Part shown: positions 15,930 to 23,717 of the stretch, in pieces | How the letters are laid out: every line of letters begins with the position of its first letter | Numbering within the stretch: position 1 is the stretch's first letter | NCBI RefSeq assembly: GCF_004766045.1 | Contig: NZ_SPQQ01000003.1 | Location: forward strand, 248,001 to 312,000 | Length of the DNA stretch: 64,000 nucleotides | Source: Desulfosporosinus fructosivorans | GTDB taxonomy: Bacteria > Bacillota > Desulfitobacteriia > Desulfitobacteriales > Desulfitobacteriaceae | Direction: 5' to 3' | Notes under the pieces: generated by a model | What the model saw: the letters and a program-made list of their open reading frames with translations, nothing else | Database searches by the model: none | What the model was told of the DNA's origin: nothing | Position numbers and translations under genes: made by a program

Positions 15930-17322
15930 TTTATCCAGTTTAACGGAAAGCCTAGCGGCCGTTTTATTAGAGGAGTGGGGCGGGCCCAGAAGTCCTCTGG
16001 CACTTAAATATATAAATGAAACGATCATACCAGATCTCGTTTATTGTTTCTGCAATAATACGGACTTACTGACAAATTCCACCTTTGCGGAGATTATCCA
16101 ATGGAAATTAAAAAACCAGTTTGCCAACCCTTCCGCTGTCGTCGTGGATTTAGCCAAAGACTTACTAAAACCTGCGCAAAGGATTATCAATCGTCCGCAA
16201 ATTACGGATCCAAAGGAACCTTGGCGTCGAATTTTTCGCCTTTGGATCGGTGAAGAATCCTTACCCAATATCGCAGAAAAGACTGGCTATCCTTTGGATT
16301 ATCTGGATTTGTTGGTCCTAAGATTAAAAAAACTCAAAGCTTTCACGGCTAATACTAGGGCCAGCCTCTTAGAATGCCAGCAGAATACAGAGTTGAGGGA
16401 ATTTGGCTTCGAACAGTTAAGTTTCCTCTACCAATTCCAAACTTCGGTAGCTGGAGAACCCTTATATAAGGAACGATTAATCTTGGAGCAGGTGATTTGG
16501 GACTTAGGGATGCCTTTGCTGGTACCAGATCTGGTGAATCTGCTTGAACTAATTCATACTCATGAAGGAGAGTTGGATGAGAACTCTTTAAGTTCCTCCA
16601 TGAGTGAGGTTGCTGGAATATGGGGATCTGGAATTGGGGCCTCTGTTGGCGACCGACGTGGCAATCTGTTTTCGTGTGTCATAGATGGCTTGATTTCACT
16701 CCATTATATCCAAAAAAACAAAGCCGGAAAATTAACGCTAAGTGAAAAAAGCGCTCAAACTATAGCGGGTTATTTACTCCCAAAACTTGGGGAACAGTTG
16801 AAGAGGGCTATAGCCATTCATGATTCTGAATTGGCTAGTAGAATTCTACTGAGTCAAAATGAGGCCGTTTTACTTCATCTAATTGATTGGACTTTACGTG
16901 AGCTGAACCAGGAGCCGACGTTTGAAGCACTGAGTGGTATCTATAAAAAGGTTAGCAGACGGGTGGATCTATACTTACTAAAGGTGTTCGCCAACTTTCC
17001 CATAGCCTTTGATCTTCTTATGAAATGCTTGAGTGACAATGACAGCTTAGTCCGAGCTAGAGCATGCGAATCCTTAGGTCAAATAGGAAATAAGGCTGCT
17101 GTTTTCTCTTTAATCCAATTGCTGCGAGATCCAGTCGTTGGGGTAAAGGAAATGGCTGCCCAAGCACTTGGAGAAATGGCAGCTGTCCCAGCAGTCAAAG
17201 AATTAGTAAGAGTTGCCGAGGATTATGGAGAGTCAATCAATGTAAGAGAGCGAGCCCGGGGAGCGGTTCGTAAGATTGAAAGTCTAAATTTAGACAAGGT
17301 CAAATTAACGGAAAGTCCCTGA
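15892..17322 (+). CDS. HEAT-repeat protein linked to the kor operon
   Basis: 476 residues, GTG start inside the end of korC (an ATG at 15904 is an alternative). The N-terminal ~350 residues are helical with no family I can name. The C-terminal ~110 form PBS-lyase-type HEAT repeats: RARACESLGQIGNKAAVFSL and VKEMAAQALGEMAAVPAVK. HEAT arrays bind partner proteins. Placement as the last gene of sucCD-kor, with overlapping frames, suggests it is made with the oxidoreductase and could be an assembly or regulatory partner; that is inference only. A terminator follows. Confidence 0.65.
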   Translation: MAELMNWDWSKNDLSSLTESLAAVLLEEWGGPRSPLALKYINETIIPDLVYCFCNNTDLLTNSTFAEIIQWKLKNQFANPSAVVVDLAKDLLKPAQRIINRPQITDPKEPWRRIFRLWIGEESLPNIAEKTGYPLDYLDLLVLRLKKLKAFTANTRASLLECQQNTELREFGFEQLSFLYQFQTSVAGEPLYKERLILEQVIWDLGMPLLVPDLVNLLELIHTHEGELDENSLSSSMSEVAGIWGSGIGASVGDRRGNLFSCVIDGLISLHYIQKNKAGKLTLSEKSAQTIAGYLLPKLGEQLKRAIAIHDSELASRILLSQNEAVLLHLIDWTLRELNQEPTFEALSGIYKKVSRRVDLYLLKVFANFPIAFDLLMKCLSDNDSLVRARACESLGQIGNKAAVFSLIQLLRDPVVGVKEMAAQALGEMAAVPAVKELVRVAEDYGESINVRERARGAVRKIESLNLDKVKLTESP

Positions 17323-17379
17323 TTCATCTTCATCACAAGGTATTGAAGATCTCTGTTTTAAAATAAGGGGTTCTATTAA

Positions 17380-17418
17380 AACAACCACGACTTGATTACA
17401 AATTGTGGTTGTTTTTTT
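17380..17418 (+). terminator. Terminator of the sucCD-kor operon
   Basis: AACAACCAC (17380-17388) pairs with GTGGTTGTT (17405-17413) and runs into a T tract. Confidence 0.8.
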
Positions 17419-17586
17419 AATAGTGAAGAACGAATCAGGTTTAGCATATCTTGCGTTTTCTTATACCATGAGGTGTGATAAGATTATTCTTAATAAGGAA
17501 CGAAGGGGTAATAGAAATAAAAACAATTTTTGAAGGTCTGTGAGGAACTTGAATCAAGATAACTGACGAAAGAGAGAGGGTATCCA

Positions 17587-19194
17587 ATGCCTACTAAAAG
17601 TGAAGTAGAACATATATTGGAGAACCGGGATTGGACGCAACTTAACATATGGGCTCAAAAAAATAGGAATGTCTACCGGCAATTGATGGCGCGAATATAT
17701 GTTAAAGATGGGCTTGTTTTCTGGCGAGCAGTCGAGGCTTTGGGGGTTTTCGCACATCAAGTTGAGCAGGAAGATCCAAAGTATGCTCTCGAACTCGTGC
17801 GACGTTACTTCTGGATGCTTAACGAGGAATCAGGGGGGACAGCTTGGAATGCATCTGAGGCCATTGGAAGCTTAGTGGCTCATAGTCCAAAGACGTGTGG
17901 TCATTTTAATTGGATGCTTTCCGGGTTACTAGACGATGAAAGCTTAAACGAGGGTGCACTGTGGGGTCTAGCACAACTCGCCCAGGTTGATCCTCATTTA
18001 GTAGATCCACTCGAAGAGCGAATAAGACCTTTCTTGGAGTCTGAGGGGCCATTAGCTCGAGGGCTAGCAGCGTTAATCTATGCGCTGATGAGGGTTACCC
18101 CAAATGGCCTTGAACTTTACCGAGCTAGAGGGCTTAATTGGAGTGTTCCCAAAGATCTCGATACCCGTTTAAAGGACGACCAGACGCTCGTAGAAATTTA
18201 TCAAGATGGTCAATTAACTAATTATCGCGTTCAGGAACTTTGGAGCGCCCAAACCGTTGCTTTTTGGACGGAACGGATGACTATCAAGGACCTTGAGGTT
18301 GAGTTAACAGTTGCTTCTACTTCAACTGGATTATGCTGGCTAGGACTTGGACCTTCTCTGGAGGAAGAAAAGACCTTGCGAACATGGTCGGCACGCTGGT
18401 TAGCAAAATCCTTTGTCATACGGAAGCGTGAGCCGAATAGTGAAGCAATTGATCAACTACAAGAGTACCTTGCTGAACAACGCCAGGAATTCACAATCCC
18501 TCTTCATCAGATCGGAACCCCTTTTCAACGCCAAGTCTGGGGAGAACTTTTGCGTATTCCCTACGGAGAGACACGAAGCTATGGGGAGATAGCCACAAAG
18601 GTCAACAATCTCAAAGGGCAGAGAGCAGTGGGTATGGCTAACCATAGGAATCCAATTGGAGTGATGGTGCCCTGTCATCGAGTGATCGGTAAAAATGGGA
18701 ATCTGACGGGATATGCTGGAGGTTTGGACATTAAGCAAAGGCTTCTCGAATTGGAAGGTGCTATTTTGCCTTTAATTAGTGAAACGACTAAGAAAAAGAA
18801 GTCAAAGGAGGAAATCATGGACAAAGCACTTTTTATAGGGGTCGAACATATCGGGATTAAGGCCTTAGATCTTGAGAAGGCCATTCAGTTTTACACCAAG
18901 ACTCTTGGCTTTAAATTTCTTTATAGGATTAAGCCTGGAGAAGTAGAACTAGTTTTTCTAGAATTAGGGGGTACGGTCGTGGAACTGGTCGAAGTGATCG
19001 ATGGTCGTCGCTTTGAGGATGGGGTTGTCAATCACTTGGCTATCCGTGTCTCAGATATCTTCAAAGCCATCGAGCATTTAAAAGTTCAACAGGTAGAGCT
19101 GACCTCTTCTGAGCCAATGGCTTTAGGTGAAGGGCGGTACAACTTCTTCTTCCGTGGCCCGAGCGGGGAAAAACTTGAACTGTATCAGGTGTAG
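17587..19194 (+). CDS. Three-domain fusion: HEAT-like, O6-alkylguanine-DNA alkyltransferase, VOC/glyoxalase
   Basis: 535 residues. 1-170: helical repeats of HEAT/PBS-lyase type (FWRAVEALGVFAHQV, NASEAIGSLVAHSP, EGALWGLAQLAQV). 195-395: complete Ogt/MGMT with FQRQVWGELLRIPYGETRSY, the acceptor motif VPCHRVIG (C363) and LTGYAGGL; this domain removes alkyl groups from guanine by suicidal transfer to C363. 411-535: VOC fold like glyoxalase I or methylmalonyl-CoA epimerase, starting VEHIGIKALDLEKAIQFY and ending GPSGEKLELYQV. Codons just before M411 contain AAAGGAGG six bases ahead of the ATG at 18817, an ideal internal start, so the VOC protein may also be made alone. The 3' end overlaps the convergent gene by 10 bases. 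Confidence 0.8.
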   Translation: MPTKSEVEHILENRDWTQLNIWAQKNRNVYRQLMARIYVKDGLVFWRAVEALGVFAHQVEQEDPKYALELVRRYFWMLNEESGGTAWNASEAIGSLVAHSPKTCGHFNWMLSGLLDDESLNEGALWGLAQLAQVDPHLVDPLEERIRPFLESEGPLARGLAALIYALMRVTPNGLELYRARGLNWSVPKDLDTRLKDDQTLVEIYQDGQLTNYRVQELWSAQTVAFWTERMTIKDLEVELTVASTSTGLCWLGLGPSLEEEKTLRTWSARWLAKSFVIRKREPNSEAIDQLQEYLAEQRQEFTIPLHQIGTPFQRQVWGELLRIPYGETRSYGEIATKVNNLKGQRAVGMANHRNPIGVMVPCHRVIGKNGNLTGYAGGLDIKQRLLELEGAILPLISETTKKKKSKEEIMDKALFIGVEHIGIKALDLEKAIQFYTKTLGFKFLYRIKPGEVELVFLELGGTVVELVEVIDGRRFEDGVVNHLAIRVSDIFKAIEHLKVQQVELTSSEPMALGEGRYNFFFRGPSGEKLELYQV

Positions 19195-20180
19195 CGGAGA
19201 AGGTCCGTATAGTAATGTTTGTCAAAGACAGCAGGTCCTCCTCCAGTGTGCCAAAAAACAATGGCTTCAGGACATTTACGAGGTTCATGTTGAAGAAGGT
19301 GTTTGACAGCCGCAACTCCTTTAGCGGTATAAACAGGATCAAAGAGGATTCCATCGGTTCGGAAGCACTCAATTAAAGCCTCGGAAGATTCCTGAGTAGG
19401 TAGACCGTAGCCTGGGCCGATAAACTGGTCGGCGATTTCAAAGGGTGCTAGGGGACAAGGGGTGTGGAGTAAACTTAAAATATCGATTGCCAATGTTTCT
19501 ACTTGAGGACGTAATTGATCTGCACTCTGCCAGACACTGACTCCTACTATTCGAAGAGGCTGTGGGAGGAAGGCGTTCGCGGCGACTAATCCGGCGAGAG
19601 TACCCGCACTTCCGACAGAACAGGCGAGAGTACGTGGAACCCATCCTTGCTCTTCAGCTTGTTTGAGGAGTTCAAAAAAGGCCAGAAAATATCCCATTGA
19701 TCCGAGCGCATTGGAGCCGCCCAGAGGGATTGTGTAGGGATGATATCCTTGAGATTTTCTTGCGTTAGAGATGCGTGTAACAGCCTTATCCAGGGGCTCC
19801 TCGCCACAGGCCACGATTTCCGCCCCGGCTAATCGGTCAAGAAGTAGGTTGCCATTCCATTCAGTAGGGATTTCGCCTGGTATCACGAGCACACAGGGAA
19901 GCTTTAACATCGCGGAAACGACAGCAGTAAGGCGGGCGTGGTTAGATTGAGATGCACCAGAGGTAATAATGAGATCCGCCCTTTGACTGAGTGCTTCAGC
20001 CATGAGAAACTCTAGTTTGCGGAGTTTGTTTCCCCCCAAGCCGTAAGGGGTCAGGTCGTCTCGTTTCCAATATAATGAATCATCGTTCCAAGCGAGGCGA
20101 CTCTTTTGTATGGGTGTAGGCCCTCCCATCAAGGGGATTCGCGGGGGAAAGGGCAAACTTTCCAATAATGCAGTGAACAT
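19185..20180 (-). CDS. PLP-dependent D-cysteine desulfhydrase / ACC deaminase family enzyme
   Basis: 331 residues, ATG behind GGAGGT. YGLGGNKLRKLEFLMAEAL holds the PLP lysine (GGNKLRKLE), SGASQSNHARLTA binds the substrate carboxylate, and VGSAGTLAGLVAANAFL is the phosphate-binding loop. Fold type II tryptophan-synthase-beta group. Members degrade D-cysteine to pyruvate, ammonia and sulfide, or deaminate aminocyclopropane carboxylate; key residues distinguishing these cannot be settled by eye. A Fur-like box lies ~60 bases upstream, suggesting iron-dependent expression. Convergent with the fusion gene. Confidence 0.82.
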   Translation of the reverse strand: MFTALLESLPFPPRIPLMGGPTPIQKSRLAWNDDSLYWKRDDLTPYGLGGNKLRKLEFLMAEALSQRADLIITSGASQSNHARLTAVVSAMLKLPCVLVIPGEIPTEWNGNLLLDRLAGAEIVACGEEPLDKAVTRISNARKSQGYHPYTIPLGGSNALGSMGYFLAFFELLKQAEEQGWVPRTLACSVGSAGTLAGLVAANAFLPQPLRIVGVSVWQSADQLRPQVETLAIDILSLLHTPCPLAPFEIADQFIGPGYGLPTQESSEALIECFRTDGILFDPVYTAKGVAAVKHLLQHEPRKCPEAIVFWHTGGGPAVFDKHYYTDLLRYT

Positions 20181-20239
20181 ATTGTACCTCCAATGTTAAG
20201 CGTATTAGGAACCACAGAGGGTATATCAAGCGAAATTGT

Positions 20240-20258
20240 GTCAATGATAATCATTCTA
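20240..20258. promoter_or_regulatory. Fur-type box
   Basis: GTCAATGATAATCATTCTA matches the 19-base Fur consensus at 15 positions, including the entire central AATGATAATCATT. It is 60 bases upstream of the minus-strand PLP-enzyme start. Confidence 0.6.
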
Positions 20259-20340
20259 TTTGTAATTGTAAAACCCCTTCTATAGTTATAATCAACAGTC
20301 AAAAAGATTTACATTAGCTTCAAATGAAGAATAGTGCAAA

Positions 20341-20379
20341 CAGAAAGAGCAACCTCTTCCTAAGCTGGAAGAGGTTGCT
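20341..20379 (-). terminator. Hairpin terminator after tlp
   Basis: AGCAACCTCTTCC (20348-20360) pairs perfectly with GGAAGAGGTTGCT (20367-20379); on the minus strand it is followed by CTTTCTGTTTG, a weak T tract. Confidence 0.55.
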
Positions 20380-20412
20380 TGCGTTCGCGGAACGTGGGGT
20401 GAAATAGTGCTT

Positions 20413-20628
20413 TTATTGTTGGGTTTCGTGATTCATTTTCGCTGAAAACCCTTTGATACTTTCTTCGCGTCGTTCATTTTGAGATTCGATCTGTCGCTTC
20501 TTGCCATCGGTAATCTCATCTGTATGCACGTCTAGATAATTCTCTGCTTCATGCAGGTTAGCTACAGTGTTGTCGATATGTTTTTGCAGATGTGCAACAT
20601 TATCCGCTCGATTATCCGGCTTAGACAA
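20413..20628 (-). CDS. tlp: Small acid-soluble spore protein Tlp
   Basis: 71 residues, TTG start nine bases after GGAGGG. The opening SKPDNRADNVAHLQKHIDNT and the closing QNERREESIKGF are the hallmark ends of the Tlp family (thioredoxin-like SASP), with typical acidic, glutamine/asparagine-rich composition. Tlp is made in the forespore and packed in the spore core, so the organism sporulates. Expression is expected from a sigma-G-type promoter, which I did not resolve. Confidence 0.9.
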   Translation of the reverse strand: MSKPDNRADNVAHLQKHIDNTVANLHEAENYLDVHTDEITDGKKRQIESQNERREESIKGFSAKMNHETQQ

Positions 20629-20750
20629 AGTAATCCCTCCTATCCAATCATTGCTTCGTTTTTATAATGACCTAAACTGGATAATGCTATGCGAGTTAAA
20701 GCTTTTCTCTTGATATATTTGAGGATAATATGAATAGATAATACGCTAAG

Positions 20751-20788
20751 ATTGGGATTGGGATTGGGATTGGGATTGGGATTAGGAT
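20751..20788 (+). repeat. Tandem hexamer repeat (ATTGGG)5 plus ATTAGG
   Basis: Five exact ATTGGG units followed by one ATTAGG between tlp and the next gene. The plus strand has five GGG tracts with three-base loops, the classic G-quadruplex pattern. A 67-codon minus-strand frame through it (Asn-Pro repeat) is an artefact. Confidence 0.85.
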
Positions 20789-20948
20789 CGCAGTAGTATA
20801 GCCAGTCCATTAAAACAGTGATTGCCGTTGAATAAAGCATCAAATGGTAAAGGGGTGATTGGGATAGAAGTTGGCCTTTTACAGCAAATTTTGATATTCT
20901 AGATAAAGTTAGAGCTGCTGATAATTAGTATAAGAATGGAATTAAATT

Positions 20949-21863
20949 ATGCAAAAGAAGCGATATCATACATTTAATGAACAGTTGCGTCAAAAGTTCG
21001 GAGGGAAAATATTTAAAGTTTCTTTGGACGCTGGATTTACATGCCCAAATCGAGATGGGACACTGGGCACGGGCGGGTGTGTCTACTGTAGCGAACGGGG
21101 TTCAGGGGATTTCGCGGGAGATCAGGGGGCATCCATCTCAGATCAGTTTGTTGAAGTAAAGGAACGGATGAAGAAAAAATGGCCCAATGCACAGTATATC
21201 GCTTATTTTCAAGCGTATACCAATACCTACGCTACGGTTGAACGATTGCGTGAGGTGTATGAAGAGGCCTTAGAAGAGGAAAACGTTGTAGGATTATCCA
21301 TCTCAACAAGACCAGATTGCCTGCCAGAAGATGTGCTTGATTATCTTGAGGAACTGAACCGGAGAACCTATTTATGGGTAGAATTAGGGTTGCAAAGTAG
21401 CCATGATCGAACCATGGAATGGATTGGTAGAGGGCATAACTATGCCCAATTTCTCAGGGGTCTTGAGCAGTTACACACCAGAGGAATACAGGTTTGTGCT
21501 CATATAATCCTAGGCCTACCTGGAGAAACGAAAGCGGAAATGATGGCAACCGCGCATCTGGTTGCCAAACTGCCATTAGAGGGGATTAAAATTCACCTAC
21601 TGCATGTATTGCGGGGAACCCCATTGGCAACAACTTTTCAGCATCAGCCATTTGAGCTTATGACGAAAGAGGAGTATGTTTCACTTGTTGTTGATATTAT
21701 AGAGATCCTACCGCCGTCAATAGTTATTCATCGTTTAACCGGTGATGGCCCACCGGATGATCTCATTGGACCTTTATGGAGTCGTAAAAAATGGGAGGTG
21801 CTTAACTCTATCGATGCTGAGTTAAAACGACGAGACTCTTGGCAAGGAAAAAAGAAAATATAA
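20949..21863 (+). CDS. YhcC/YtqA-type radical SAM protein (TIGR01212 group)
   Basis: 304 residues. YHTFNEQLRQKFGGKIFKVS then AGFTCPNRDGTLGTGGCVYC gives the unusual cluster motif of this group (C, long spacer, CxxC). IAYFQAYTNTYA, GLSISTRPDC, WVELGLQSSHDRT and HIILGLPGET follow the standard elongator-type radical-SAM barrel. The C-terminal GDGPPDDLIGPLW motif is diagnostic. The family is widespread in bacteria but its reaction is not firmly known. Monocistronic. Confidence 0.85.
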   Translation: MQKKRYHTFNEQLRQKFGGKIFKVSLDAGFTCPNRDGTLGTGGCVYCSERGSGDFAGDQGASISDQFVEVKERMKKKWPNAQYIAYFQAYTNTYATVERLREVYEEALEEENVVGLSISTRPDCLPEDVLDYLEELNRRTYLWVELGLQSSHDRTMEWIGRGHNYAQFLRGLEQLHTRGIQVCAHIILGLPGETKAEMMATAHLVAKLPLEGIKIHLLHVLRGTPLATTFQHQPFELMTKEEYVSLVVDIIEILPPSIVIHRLTGDGPPDDLIGPLWSRKKWEVLNSIDAELKRRDSWQGKKKI

Positions 21864-21950
21864 AGAAAACTTGGCTAGCGCAAGCCTTTAAGCGCAGGCG
21901 GTCGCCTTAATGCGCTTATGCTTCCAGAAAGACAACTGAATGACTAACAT

Positions 21951-21978
21951 GAAAAAATAGCGACCTCGAGAGGTCGCT
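21951..21978 (-). terminator. Terminator of the eam operon
   Basis: AGCGACCT-CGAG-AGGTCGCT (21959-21978) followed on the minus strand by ATTTTTTC. Confidence 0.7.
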
Positions 21979-22004
21979 TAACGGAGGAGAGTATGAGATT
22001 ATAG

Positions 22005-22187
22005 TTATGGCCTCAAATTAGGCCTTGAGGCCAAGGTTGGGTAATTGTAATTTTGAGAATTGTTCGTAGTTTTAGGGGTAGGTGGGGTTAGTTTAATACC
22101 AGGAGCCAAGTTCAAATACCGTTTCAAATCTGAATTCGCATCCATAATCCGTTGGGTTATTTGGTCGTTATTTAAACGTTCTGTCAT
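22005..22187 (-). CDS. Small Pro/Asn-rich protein downstream of the aminomutase
   Basis: 60 residues, ATG with AAAGGAG upstream. The first half is helical and charged (NDQITQRIMDANSDLKRYL); the second is rich in Pro, Thr, Asn and Tyr and probably disordered. It is the last gene before a terminator, 36 bases after eam on the same strand, so probably cotranscribed. Lysine 2,3-aminomutase genes in bacilli are often followed by a small CxxC protein (YokU); this one has no cysteine and is not that family. Function unknown. Confidence 0.55.
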   Translation of the reverse strand: MTERLNNDQITQRIMDANSDLKRYLNLAPGIKLTPPTPKTTNNSQNYNYPTLASRPNLRP

Positions 22188-22223
22188 GCCAAACAGCTCC
22201 TTTCGAATTGGGTTACTAATTAG

Positions 22224-23471
22224 TTAAGGTGTTTCATACTGGACGTATTTTCCTTCCCAAGTACGCAAAACTGCTTTATTTTCAACAAGGGATACCAAGT
22301 ATTGAGGAGAAATGGGCGTCTTGCCTCCGCCTTTAGGGGCATTAATAATATAAGTCGGCACAGCAAGTCCTGATGTATGTCCTCGTAACTGTTCAATAAT
22401 TGCAATTCCGTCTTGGATTCTGGGAACGAAATGACGTGTTCCCTTGACGTTTTTAGCATGAAAGATATAATATGGGCGAACCCTGATTTTTAGTAATTCC
22501 TGATTGAGCTTTTTCATAACTTGGGACTGGTTATTGATCCCTTTGAGTAAAACAGCCTGATTTCCTAAGACCACTCCGGCTGCAACGAGTTTGTCAGCCG
22601 CTTTTCTAGCGTCTTTTGTGACTTCTTTCGGATGGTTAAATTGGGTATTAATATAGAGCGGCGGGTATTTTGCCAGAATCGTGCATAATTCATCCGTAAT
22701 GCGCATGGGTAGCGTAACTGGAGCCCGTGTCCCAAGGCGCTTGATTTCTACATGGGGGATGGCATGGAGTTCTCCGAGAAGCCAATCTAAGGTTAGATCA
22801 TTTAGAAGGAGGGCATCTCCACCAGTCACTAAGACATCTCGAATTTCGGGATTTGCTCGAATGTAGTCAAGTGCTGCTTTAAGCTGGATTATTGGAGAGT
22901 GGGTATCTGTTTCCCCTATATTACGTCTGCGCTGACAATGTCGGCAGTACATAGCACACATATTGGTGACGTTGATGATTAGGCGATCGGGGTAACGTCG
23001 TGTGATGCTGGGAGCGGGGGATGTAATTTCTTCTCCCATCGGATCATCTTCACCAAAGTCGTCGAAAAGTTCTGCTTCAGTGGGTAATCCCTGTAGACGT
23101 ATAGGATCGAAGGGATCGGTCTCATCCATCAAACTTAGATAATACGGAGAGACAGCCCAACGAAAGGTTTTTCCGACACGTTCAATTTCTAAACGTTGTA
23201 GGTCTGTTAAGGGTAGTAGTGATGCCAGGACCTGGGAATCCGATATTCTATGCGTCATTTGCCAATGCCAATTGTCCCAGTCTTCAAGTGTGGCACCGAA
23301 ATAGCTTAGTAGCTTTGAACGCCGGGATTCGTACATTTCCGAACAGGAGGTTCCCGTTGGAATGATAGTCGCTTGCTCTAGATAAGGGATAACCATTTGT
23401 TTGAGTTCTTCGGCTCGATGCAGTGCGTATTGACGAGAGATTTCTGGGCGATTTTGTAATTGAACCGACAT
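22224..23471 (-). CDS. eam: Glutamate 2,3-aminomutase (radical SAM, PLP)
   Basis: 415 residues, ATG after GGAGGGA. The cluster motif is MCAMYCRHCQRRRN (C172, C176, C179). The PLP lysine is K384 in APKGGGKTP. In lysine 2,3-aminomutase two aspartates (D293 and D330, C. subterminale numbering) bind the lysine side-chain amine; here the equivalent positions are K340 (YYIFHAKNVKG) and N377 (YIINAPKGGG). Lys/Asn at these sites is the published hallmark of glutamate 2,3-aminomutase, which makes beta-glutamate, a known compatible solute of anaerobes. Divergent from a BusR-like regulator, supporting an osmotic role. Confidence 0.8.
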   Translation of the reverse strand: MSVQLQNRPEISRQYALHRAEELKQMVIPYLEQATIIPTGTSCSEMYESRRSKLLSYFGATLEDWDNWHWQMTHRISDSQVLASLLPLTDLQRLEIERVGKTFRWAVSPYYLSLMDETDPFDPIRLQGLPTEAELFDDFGEDDPMGEEITSPAPSITRRYPDRLIINVTNMCAMYCRHCQRRRNIGETDTHSPIIQLKAALDYIRANPEIRDVLVTGGDALLLNDLTLDWLLGELHAIPHVEIKRLGTRAPVTLPMRITDELCTILAKYPPLYINTQFNHPKEVTKDARKAADKLVAAGVVLGNQAVLLKGINNQSQVMKKLNQELLKIRVRPYYIFHAKNVKGTRHFVPRIQDGIAIIEQLRGHTSGLAVPTYIINAPKGGGKTPISPQYLVSLVENKAVLRTWEGKYVQYETP

Positions 23472-23604
23472 TTGTATCCCTCCTAGTGTTTAGTTTGAGC
23501 ACTTTTTTAGTTCAGATGAGGGGGGACAATATATAAATTTATATAACATTATTCCTACTAACAACCTAATAATATCAAATGAGTTGTTACCTGTCAAGAG
23601 GATG

Positions 23605-23633
23605 ATGTCACATGGGGTTGGCTATGCTATAAT
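23605..23633 (+). promoter_or_regulatory. Candidate promoter of the GntR/RCK_C regulator gene
   Basis: -10 TATAAT (23628-23633), 17-base spacer, -35-like ATGTCA (23605-23610, 4/6 match). The rest of the divergent intergenic region (23472-23717) must also hold the eam promoter and probably the regulator's operator. Confidence 0.45.
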
Positions 23634-23717
23634 AGGAAAGAACACGGTATTATAGTTTCGTTATTCAGATTACATACAACATACTACGAACTACATAAGG
23701 GTGAGGGGTTGAACATA

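Noticed and set aside
20640-20843. Minus-strand 67-codon frame with Asn-Pro repeats
   Set aside because: Produced entirely by the ATTGGG hexamer array; no ribosome site or family.
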